A stretch of DNA of 5,328 nt from assembly GCA_039816955.1 (NCBI GenBank), contig JBCBWU010000333.1:1-5328 (forward strand). The letters are read 5' to 3'. This document shows positions 1-5,328 of this stretch, one piece after another. Each line of letters starts with the position of its first letter. Positions within the stretch are counted from its first letter, which is position 1. The notes beneath the pieces were generated by a model, which ran no database searches, was not told the DNA's origin, and was given only the letters and a program-made list of their open reading frames with translations. A program made the translations under genes and the position numbers. The DNA comes from Lewinella sp039816955 (lineage in GTDB: Bacteria > Bacteroidota > Bacteroidia > Chitinophagales > Saprospiraceae).

Positions 1-781
1 CGGTGATAAAATCATCCTCGGTTAGTTCGATGACCAAATAGCGGGTAAATATATTATTGAGTACGGTACTATTGGGAAACAGACTGTGCAAATCGAAGCC
101 CAGCATATATTTACCCGGCCCCGGTGGATTTCGCCAGCGAAAGGCTCCGGTGTAGGGGTTCAATTGAAGGTCCTCTAGTGGGGCTGGATGTTCATACCAG
201 CCTTGCTCTCCCCAATCTTCCAAAACAGTAGAAAATCCAAATCCGACGCTCCCGTCACCATCAGGATCGGTTCCTGAAAGCTGAAAGACTAAATCACCAG
301 CCTCATCGATAGAATAATCGAAAAGAAAATCATCCCAAGTAGCCAGGGTACTGTCATACGGAGGATTATTCGTTACACCATTTCGTAATGGCGTAAAAAG
401 CAAGATGGCTAGGCTATCTGCAATAAGTGCTTGATGATCGACCTCCACTATCGGTGTGGAATTAACCTGCACGGTAAGTTGGCCTAAAGTAGTAGAATAA
501 ATGTGTTCATGATAATACCGGTAAACACTAACACCCCGATTTAAAGGAATGATCTCACTAACACCTATGGTGAAAAGAAAATCGTCTGTCTCAATTGTTA
601 TTGAGTCTAGCCCCAATTCCTCCACTGTGTAGAAATATAAATTAACATTGATCTCAATATCGAGTGGACTCCCTTGGTAGGTGAACCGAATATCGCCTCC
701 GCGAAAGTCTTGGGCAGTTAGAATTGATCCAAGGAAGACGAAAAGAGTTAGGAAGACACTGTTAGTGAAGAGCTTTTTCAT
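1..781 (-). CDS. Exported Bacteroidota surface protein, N-terminal 260 residues (runs off left edge)
   Basis: The frame is open from the ATG at 781-779 to the window edge with no stop, so the C-terminus is missing. Residues 1-23 form a signal peptide: Lys2-Lys3, a hydrophobic core, then LTA before Gln24, the usual Bacteroidota cleavage context. No lipobox Cys is present. The mature start (RGGDIRFTYQG, residues 27-37, then a strand-rich NVNLYFYT) resembles the 'GGxIxYxxxG...LxLYxD' opening of large Bacteroidota surface proteins that often end in gliding-motility-type or T9SS sorting domains. Further matches to that layout are NNPP (138-141), SGTDPDGDG (169-177), LNPYTGAFRW (207-216), a GKY turn (223-225) and a closing RYLVIEL strand (247-253). 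Fold and location are inferred; no enzymatic motif is seen. The ATG overlaps the stop of the 1269-residue gene as ATGA, and no Shine-Dalgarno precedes it, so coupled translation is likely. A T9SS sorting domain beyond the edge is expected but not visible. Confidence 0.88.
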   Translation of the reverse strand, partial: MKKLFTNSVFLTLFVFLGSILTAQDFRGGDIRFTYQGSPLDIEINVNLYFYTVEELGLDSITIETDDFLFTIGVSEIIPLNRGVSVYRYYHEHIYSTTLGQLTVQVNSTPIVEVDHQALIADSLAILLFTPLRNGVTNNPPYDSTLATWDDFLFDYSIDEAGDLVFQLSGTDPDGDGSVGFGFSTVLEDWGEQGWYEHPAPLEDLQLNPYTGAFRWRNPPGPGKYMLGFDLHSLFPNSTVLNNIFTRYLVIELTEDDFIT

Positions 782-3700
782 CGAGTCAGAATTATCTTTT
801 CAGTAAACAATCGATTGTCAGTTTGCCAAGATATAAAGTACATGCCTGAAGGGTATGCCGAAAGATCAATTTCATAGTTAAAGTCCTGCCCCTCAACGGG
901 AGTACGGGCAAAAATCTTTAAAAGCCTACCTCTAGCATCAAATAATGAAAATTCAGAATTGATAGAACCAGGAGTAGTTATGTACACATGTGAAGTTGTA
1001 GGATTTGGAAACAAAACAAACTGGGCGTCATCTCGCTCGATTTGTGCAACATTGGTAATTAAGTCTAAATCCAGGAAGCCTAAAAAGATTGAAAAGCCAG
1101 GTTGAGTTTTTATAATTCTTTCTACCAAGAAAGAAGCAGGGTTTGGTGAATACATGGTCGTAGGAAAATCATCAAGATCTTCATTTAATGCTGGATTGAT
1201 GGTAACCCCCCCAAAATACATCCTACGATTTTCAGTAACATCTATTTCTTGTAGAATATCCTGAGACCCTCCTAGGTATGTAGCCCAAGTAGGATTACGG
1301 TTTTCATTCATAACAAGAAAATAGCCTGCAGATGGAGTGGTGACTTGTAAAGTTCCAGCGGGGCCAGTTACGGGTAACGGAGGGGCCCCAACATTACTTG
1401 TTGCTACTAAGCTAATCTCACCATTACCCTCAATATCCAAATCGTTAATTTGTGATCCTAAAAGGCCCGAAAATAGTAAAGCACCAACATTCGAAAATTG
1501 AGAATAGAAGCCATTATCGCTTTCAGTAAAACTTGTTGTAAATGGAGAAGAAACATTATCTGTTACTGGGAAGTCATCACTACGGGTCCAACCAACTATG
1601 ACTGGCTCACCATTAGGAGTCAACTTTAAATCATATAGTTGCTCAAAGCTAGTATTACCACCAAAATAAGTAGACCAGGTAATAATGTGTGGAGTAGGGC
1701 TAAACTTTGTTATAAAGGCAGCAGCCTCATCGCTGGTGGGAACCGGTCCAAGATATGCACTATCGTCCTCGGCTTCGATTGGTGTCTCATCAAAACGCTG
1801 GGATACACCAGCGATGAATATATTGTTATTCTGATCAACTTCAACTTCATTAATTTGGCTGGCAGGGAATCGCGTTCCCCACGTTAGGTCTGCAAAGTCT
1901 GCGCTGAACTTATTAATGAAAGATCGACCGTCGCTGTCTATGTACGAGCCACTCTCAATTGCTCTAGTCCCGTCAGCACCCCTTCCTACTACCAAGTAAC
2001 CGTCATTAACATATTGTATAACATCCTGAACAGCATCGTTTGAAGCACCATCATCTCCTAAAAAGGTGATATGTTCTGCTGTACCATCAAAAAGGAAACA
2101 GGCTATAAACCCATCGGCACAATTCGTGTTATCGCCTGAGCATTTGTTTTGATCGTCATAATAAGACACCTCATTATCCATTAGAGGAAATTCAGTACTA
2201 TTTGCTGCGGTGCCACGAGTAGGTGCGGTACCGCCAATAGTAATGGTCTCATCTTCAACGAGTACAGTAAAAGCCTCTTCATTATTATTACCTCCAAGGT
2301 AGGTAGACCAGACTAGATTAATGTCATTATCGAAGCGCGTCAAGAATGCATCGGTTTCTCCTTCATCTCCTCCAGATTCTATCTGAAAACCATTCAAAAA
2401 AGGAAAGTTTATACTACTTGTATATCCAGTTGCAAATAAATCATCACCATTAGGTGTGCTTCTGGTGCCAATATCATTAACAAAATCTTGAAGATTACCT
2501 CCTAAAAAAGAACACCATTCCAAATTAGCGCCTCCTCCGCCAGACGAAACCGAAGGTGTATTCCTAACACTCACGACCTGATAGCGGGTAGCATTTGTTC
2601 CCATACCAATGATTCGCACTTTATCGGTTCCCACCACACTGTAGGCTACGGTGCTGAATACGGGGTATTCCACCCCTTGTGCATCATAGTTACTTATGCC
2701 AGGAGCAGGCCAGGTGATAGTACTAAGGTCGGTACCAATTTCCAGTTCTCCGGCTCCGTTGATGGTGAGCGAAGTATGCCCTGAGAAAGTCATTTCTATT
2801 AGGCTAGGGTCCACTCCGGGCTGGACAATGAAATCGTAGGTTACCCCCGCATTGTTGCTGCCGTGTAAAATATCAATACCTAACCAGGCATCCCGATGCA
2901 GTATTTCATCGGTAAGCGCCACTTTAGTGCGGCCTTCATTAATATGTCCCAAATAGTAATTGTGATAGCTAGCGCGCTTATCCATAGCATATATGCGCTG
3001 CCCCTTATCTCCACTAAAGTCTATATCTACCCGGCAGAGTGTATCCGGTGTAGAGGGAACCGTATCAATGCTAGACAATACCAAGTGCATCTTCTTGCGG
3101 CGCAGGTACTTGGCCGGACTGCCCTGCACATAATAGCGAACCTTATCCGCAACTTTACCGTTCGTTTGTGTCAGTTGCTCATTGTTATGAATGTACGGTA
3201 AGCTGGCGTGTGGTTCCTCCGTATTAGGGGGGAGAAAATAGGTTTCTTTTTGGTAGCGCACGGTGGTTGGCTTTTCGCTTCCGCCTCCGGCAGCGGTCTT
3301 ACCACTCAAAATGACGCCATTGTCGGCATCCTTTAGCAGCACCTCTGCCTTATCGTCTCCACCGACCCAACCGGCAAAGATTTCCTGGTGCTGTAGGGTG
3401 CCATCACTCAGCATACGTCGCTCAAACAGATAGTCAGCATCAGCGTACTCTCGTACCTGACCGGCCAAATAGACCTCTCCGGCGGTTTCATCTAGAAGTA
3501 CATCGGTGATCTCATCATCTCCTCCACTGGCGCCACTACAGCTTTGCTCCCATAAGAGTTGGCCAGTGGTACTGTATTTCAATAGGAGTCCGTCCTGATC
3601 TCCATTGCCAGTGGTGGTGTACCCCCCGACCACAACATCTCCGTTACTGGCCACCGCAATACTATTCATGAAATCATCTCCCGAAGCCGTACCATTGTAG

Positions 3701-4587
3701 ACTACTTCCCAGTCTACGCTACCGGCCCCATCGCTCCATTTTACAATTACCGCGTCTTTACCCTGCCCAAGGGTGAATTTCCATCCAGTGACATAAATAT
3801 CATCATTGCTGTCCATGACCACATCGCGTACTTCAGTTAGGGCAACATCACTGCTCTCCGCACCGGCAATTAAGGTGCCGTTGCTCAGCTGATACTTGCG
3901 GCTGGCAATGCGCCAGAGGGTGGGGTCAGTAGTTTGTGAAACGCCTACCACCGTTAAACTACCGTTGATCGACAAATGGCTTCCGGCATCAAAATTACCG
4001 TGACCATCGTATATCTCCGACCAGCTTAGGGTTCCAGCGGAGTTGTAAGCCAGGATGAGCAAATCCATGGCGTTGGAAGTGCTCGTTGCTCCCCCAGTGA
4101 TGTAGATGTTATTGCTACTATCGGTAATCACCCGCAGGCCACCATCGTAGGAAGAAGCACTGCCATTATACAATTGGTGCCAGGAGAGGACTCCGGCTCC
4201 GGTGTATTTGACGGTAATGACATCATAATTGTTGGTGCCATTGTACACCGCTCCGGTGATAATGATATCTCCATTACCGTCCACGGTAATATCTCCCAGG
4301 AGCATATTGGCAGTAGTAGCACTCAGATTAAAAGTGTCGAGCCATTGGACCGTACCTTTCAGGGTAGTCTTTGATAGCACTAAATCATGTTGGCCGTCAT
4401 CATTGAGTTGGTGCACGGCATCGTAGACAAAATCTGCTACCGTCACACTTAGGTTTCGCCCCGCCAGAGTGTTGCTTGTACCTTCGTTTTTCACCCAAGC
4501 CTGTAGCCAAACATCGGCGTATTCTTGGCTGGAGAGGTTAAAAGATAGAAATACGAAAATTGATAAGAGGATGTAGAATAAGCGCAT
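778..4587 (-). CDS. Large secreted double beta-propeller protein with DUF7948-like domain, SBBP-type repeats and T9SS type A sorting domain
   Basis: This complete 1269-residue protein is predicted to cross the inner membrane by Sec and the outer membrane by T9SS, ending on the surface or outside the cell. Order: signal peptide 1-20 (cleavage before Gln21); seven ~53-residue repeats at about 75-435, of the form W..xYxG...(D)GNIYVTG; a DUF7948-like domain at about 464-668 (NNEQ at 467-470, NYYLG at 543-547, YDFIVQPGVDPSLI at 584-597); Gly4 at 683-686; seven SBBP-type repeats starting near W691, W760, 839, W903, W971, 1039 and W1101, several reading WxTYLGG; and a type A sorting domain at about 1189-1269 (FPNP 1193-1196, DLS 1241-1243, PSGMYF 1246-1251). 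No catalytic motif is visible; a scaffold, adhesion or binding role is only inference. The start is supported by the signal peptide directly after it. GC falls abruptly at the Gly4 linker. The stop overlaps the next gene. Confidence 0.95.
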   Translation of the reverse strand: MRLFYILLSIFVFLSFNLSSQEYADVWLQAWVKNEGTSNTLAGRNLSVTVADFVYDAVHQLNDDGQHDLVLSKTTLKGTVQWLDTFNLSATTANMLLGDITVDGNGDIIITGAVYNGTNNYDVITVKYTGAGVLSWHQLYNGSASSYDGGLRVITDSSNNIYITGGATSTSNAMDLLILAYNSAGTLSWSEIYDGHGNFDAGSHLSINGSLTVVGVSQTTDPTLWRIASRKYQLSNGTLIAGAESSDVALTEVRDVVMDSNDDIYVTGWKFTLGQGKDAVIVKWSDGAGSVDWEVVYNGTASGDDFMNSIAVASNGDVVVGGYTTTGNGDQDGLLLKYSTTGQLLWEQSCSGASGGDDEITDVLLDETAGEVYLAGQVREYADADYLFERRMLSDGTLQHQEIFAGWVGGDDKAEVLLKDADNGVILSGKTAAGGGSEKPTTVRYQKETYFLPPNTEEPHASLPYIHNNEQLTQTNGKVADKVRYYVQGSPAKYLRRKKMHLVLSSIDTVPSTPDTLCRVDIDFSGDKGQRIYAMDKRASYHNYYLGHINEGRTKVALTDEILHRDAWLGIDILHGSNNAGVTYDFIVQPGVDPSLIEMTFSGHTSLTINGAGELEIGTDLSTITWPAPGISNYDAQGVEYPVFSTVAYSVVGTDKVRIIGMGTNATRYQVVSVRNTPSVSSGGGGANLEWCSFLGGNLQDFVNDIGTRSTPNGDDLFATGYTSSINFPFLNGFQIESGGDEGETDAFLTRFDNDINLVWSTYLGGNNNEEAFTVLVEDETITIGGTAPTRGTAANSTEFPLMDNEVSYYDDQNKCSGDNTNCADGFIACFLFDGTAEHITFLGDDGASNDAVQDVIQYVNDGYLVVGRGADGTRAIESGSYIDSDGRSFINKFSADFADLTWGTRFPASQINEVEVDQNNNIFIAGVSQRFDETPIEAEDDSAYLGPVPTSDEAAAFITKFSPTPHIITWSTYFGGNTSFEQLYDLKLTPNGEPVIVGWTRSDDFPVTDNVSSPFTTSFTESDNGFYSQFSNVGALLFSGLLGSQINDLDIEGNGEISLVATSNVGAPPLPVTGPAGTLQVTTPSAGYFLVMNENRNPTWATYLGGSQDILQEIDVTENRRMYFGGVTINPALNEDLDDFPTTMYSPNPASFLVERIIKTQPGFSIFLGFLDLDLITNVAQIERDDAQFVLFPNPTTSHVYITTPGSINSEFSLFDARGRLLKIFARTPVEGQDFNYEIDLSAYPSGMYFISWQTDNRLFTEKIILTR
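781..1023 (-). other. T9SS type A C-terminal sorting domain of the large protein (residues about 1189-1269)
   Basis: The segment has the standard order FPNP (1193-1196), a VYI strand, FSLFDARGRLL, the IDLS strand (1240-1243), PSGMYFISW (1246-1254) and the terminal KIILTR. In the T9SS family such domains direct passage through the outer membrane and are usually cleaved off on the surface, with attachment to lipopolysaccharide or release. The length of about 80 residues is normal. Confidence 0.93.
1198..2523 (-). repeat. Coding repeats: C-terminal seven-unit SBBP-type propeller (residues about 689-1130)
   Basis: Units begin near residues 691 (WCSFLGG), 760 (WSTYLGG), 839 (HITFLGD), 903 (WGTRFPA), 971 (WSTYFGG), 1039 (FSGLLGS) and 1101 (WATYLGG). 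Closing strands include ETITIGG, DGYLVVG, NNIFIAG, EPVIVGW and RRMYFGG, followed in units 1, 2, 5 and 7 by the SBBP-style 'FP' after a loop (INFPF, STEFPL, DDFPV, DDFPT). Spacing is 62-79 residues, longer and less regular than in the N-terminal set. Unit 2's loop holds a Cys-rich insert (C816, C823, C830). Seven units again suggest a complete propeller. This segment is clearly more AT-rich than the first half of the gene. Confidence 0.8.
2584..3198 (-). other. DUF7948-like domain within the large protein (residues about 464-668)
   Basis: The segment follows the layout of the domain that normally precedes SBBP repeats in secreted bacterial proteins. It has an N-terminal NNEQLTQTNG (family form usually NxGQ), VRYY, a short strand ending LSSID, VDIDFSG, NYYLG, and the hallmark YDFIVQPGVDPSLIEMTFSG. 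It then has a GELEIGT strand and a final run ending VRIIGMG. The family's function is not known. In typical relatives this domain sits directly after the signal peptide; here a complete propeller is placed before it. Assignment is from memory of the family pattern, not from a search. Confidence 0.75.
3283..4365 (-). repeat. Coding repeats: N-terminal seven-unit propeller (residues about 75-435)
   Basis: Anchor positions are W82, W136, W189, about 240, W293, W346 and about 400, a regular period of 52-54 residues. Each unit has an aromatic strand (for example WHQLYNG, WSEIYDG, WEVVYNG), an acidic turn (GDD or GGDD in units 5-7) and a closing strand such as GDIIITG, NNIYITG, DDIYVTG, GDVVVGG or GEVYLAG. 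Unit 3 has a degenerate closing strand and unit 4 lacks the Trp. Seven units of about this length would close one seven-bladed propeller; the fold is inferred from repeat pattern and number. The DNA copies are diverged, so these are old protein repeats, not recent tandem duplications. Confidence 0.8.
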
Positions 4588-4818
4588 GGTATTTTGTTTT
4601 TAGGATACTCTAACAGGGTCGGGGATTTAATTTTTAAAAGCAAGAGTAGAGCTTGATTACAGACAAGAGGTAGAGTATTTAGATTTGAGTTGATGTTGAA
4701 TTGAAATTGTGTTTATGTTTGACATTCAGTATTTTGTGGTTTATGTATCGGTGAGTATTGGAAGAGTGTTTTTTAACTTTTTTCCTAAGTTTTAGAAGTG
4801 CATGTTTATAGTCCAATT

Positions 4819-4831
4819 AGCCTTTAAGGCT
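4819..4831. repeat. Short palindrome AGCCTT-T-AAGGCT
   Basis: Six-base complementary arms flank a single T; a hairpin with a 5-base stem and 3-base loop is possible. On the plus strand a pyrimidine-rich stretch follows (4837-4859), but no plus-strand gene precedes it. On the minus strand no T run follows. A terminator role is therefore not supported. Confidence 0.3.
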
Positions 4832-4882
4832 GTTATTGCCTTCCTCTTTTTCTCTCCTTAGATGATCTTTACTTTGCTAATC

Positions 4883-4892
4883 GTTAATTAAC
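4883..4892. repeat. Perfect 10-base palindrome GTTAATTAAC
   Basis: The site is perfectly self-complementary. It extends to 16 bases (4880-4895) if one mismatched pair is allowed. It lies about 295 bases upstream of the large gene. Palindromes of this size in AT-rich DNA can be operator half-sites, but no regulator is in the window and chance is a fair explanation. Confidence 0.3.
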
Positions 4893-4964
4893 AATACCAC
4901 ATTACGTGTAGGGTCAAGGAAAAGACCTAGAGTAATTTTTGGGTTTATTCGGAAATAATAAGTG

Positions 4965-5006
4965 GGAAATCGGAAGATTTGGCCCGCACACCGCCCTCCG
5001 ATTTCC
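4965..5006. repeat. Inverted repeat with 10-base arms, downstream of the right-hand gene's stop
   Basis: The arm GGAAATCGGA (4965-4974) is exactly complementary to TCCGATTTCC (4997-5006), with a 22-base GC-rich loop. It starts about 50 bases past the TGA of the right-hand gene, so it could act as a transcription end or RNA-stabilising hairpin for that gene. No clear T run follows on the minus strand, so an intrinsic terminator is not firmly supported. Both arms also show a 7-base period (see findings). Confidence 0.55.
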
Positions 5007-5057
5007 TACCTCCGATCTATATGCAGTAATCACAAGTGACGATCTGATCCCGAAAGC

Positions 5058-5328
5058 TCACTCCACCACCAACTTCCCCGTCCAATCCCCTTGTTCAAAC
5101 TGTACGTGTACGAAATACACGCCACTAGGCCAAGTAGTGCTTGGGATGGAGAGGTCTCCACCCGCCGCTACCTCTTGCGGTTCGCTGTAGCATTGCTGGC
5201 CCTGTGCGTTGTACACTTGCACCTGTACAGGCCCGGATTCGGTGGGCAGTCGCAGATAGCTATTGCCGGTGCTTGGATTAGGATATAGTAGTGCCTGAGG
5301 TGCTGTTGGGACTTCCCCCGTAGTGGTG
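5058..5328 (-). CDS. Secreted protein, C-terminal 89 residues with T9SS type A sorting domain (runs off right edge)
   Basis: Reading leftward from 5327 gives 89 codons and a TGA at 5060-5058; the rest of the gene lies beyond the right edge, so its main function cannot be told. A short Thr/Pro-containing linker (TTTGEVPTAP) leads into the sorting domain: LLYPNPSTG (residues 13-21 of the fragment), SYLRLP, VQVQVYNAQGQ, a WPSGVYFVHV strand pair (66-75) and the end GKLVVE. These are the conserved strands and turns of type A T9SS sorting domains, so the protein is predicted to be exported to the surface or medium. The fragment is GC-richer (about 52-62% in sampled lines) than the end of the neighbouring large gene. 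It lies 470 bases upstream of the large gene on the same strand, far enough for a separate transcription unit. The plus-strand frames across it are antisense shadows. Confidence 0.9.
   Translation of the reverse strand, partial: TTTGEVPTAPQALLYPNPSTGNSYLRLPTESGPVQVQVYNAQGQQCYSEPQEVAAGGDLSIPSTTWPSGVYFVHVQFEQGDWTGKLVVE

Larger units (their letters stand above)
4588..5057. other. Intergenic region between two T9SS cargo genes
   Basis: I find no credible gene in these 470 bases on either strand; minus-strand ATGs here open frames of about 22 codons or fewer. The half nearer the upstream gene contains a GC-rich inverted repeat (4965-5006). The middle contains the palindromes at 4883-4892 and 4819-4831. 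The part next to the large gene is AT-rich and, read on the coding strand, almost free of G. No Shine-Dalgarno precedes the 4587 start (the last bases before the ATG are CAAAATACC), as is usual in Bacteroidota. The best match to the Bacteroidota -7 element TAnnTTTG on the coding strand is TACTCTTG (4648-4641, one mismatch). Its nearest upstream TTG is only 15 bases away, shorter than expected, so I do not call it a promoter. Confidence 0.75.

Noticed and set aside
1138..1149. Second 'PNP' motif (YSPNP, residues 1146-1150) as an internal sorting domain
   Set aside because: It lies in a loop after the last propeller unit and is not followed by the strand pattern of a sorting domain; the true domain starts at about residue 1189.
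1639..3201. Plus-strand open frames at 1639-1887 and 2896-3201
   Set aside because: They lie entirely antisense to the large gene, whose repeats and domains are clearly real, and show no recognisable protein features.
4128..4426. Open frames on both strands at 4128-4322 (-), 4174-4374 (+) and 4229-4426 (+)
   Set aside because: They are shadows of the first propeller's repeats in other frames, with no start context or known family pattern.
4641..4666. Possible minus-strand promoter for the large gene (TACTCTTG with upstream TTG)
   Set aside because: One mismatch in the -7 element and a spacer of only 15 bases make it too weak to annotate.
4680..4721. Plus-strand matches to the Bacteroidota -7 element TAnnTTTG (TAGATTTG at 4680, TATGTTTG at 4714)
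   Set aside because: They point rightward into a region with no plus-strand gene, and the C-poor T/G-rich strand makes such matches likely by chance.
4661..4729. Small minus-strand frame of about 22 codons starting in the leader (MSNIN...)
   Set aside because: It is very short, has no family pattern, no ribosome-site evidence and no conservation evidence.
4939..5288. Plus-strand frames at 4939-5190 and 5091-5288
   Set aside because: Both run antisense through the T9SS sorting domain of the right-hand gene; the minus-strand reading is far more convincing.
1..5328. CRISPR array, transposon ends, tRNA or rRNA
   Set aside because: No evenly spaced direct repeats with spacers, transposase motifs, or structured RNA signatures were found on either strand.

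Overview
This window looks like chromosomal DNA of a Bacteroidota bacterium. Every real gene is on the minus strand, and two of the three carry the C-terminal sorting domain of the type IX secretion system (T9SS), which is confined to that phylum and close relatives. The signal peptides end in the Bacteroidota-typical small residue followed by Gln, and the starts lack a Shine-Dalgarno sequence. The mixed composition and large propeller proteins would fit a Saprospiraceae- or Cytophagales-like environmental bacterium, but the genus cannot be read from the sequence.

Layout in transcription order (right to left): (1) 5328-5058, the last 89 codons of a secreted protein ending in a T9SS type A sorting domain; its start lies beyond the right edge. 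(2) 5057-4588, a 470-base intergenic region with an imperfect inverted repeat built on 7-base units near the upstream stop, a few small palindromes, and a strikingly G-poor leader before the next gene. (3) 4587-778, one 1269-residue exported protein: signal peptide, seven ~53-residue propeller repeats, a DUF7948-like domain, a Gly4 linker, seven ~62-79-residue SBBP-type propeller repeats, and a T9SS type A sorting domain. (4) 781-1, the first 260 codons of another exported protein whose ATG overlaps the previous stop as ATGA; it runs off the left edge.

Genes 3 and 4 are almost certainly co-transcribed and probably translationally coupled, so two surface or secreted proteins would be made together. 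No T9SS machinery, enzyme, regulator, RNA gene, mobile element or CRISPR array is visible.

The most notable features are the double seven-repeat architecture of the large protein and an abrupt base-composition change inside its gene, from about 51% to about 38% GC, at the Gly4 linker between the two halves. This suggests the C-terminal propeller and sorting domain have a different origin from the N-terminal half. I see no evidence of a wholly new biological system; the large protein's modular build and its overlapping partner are the best leads.
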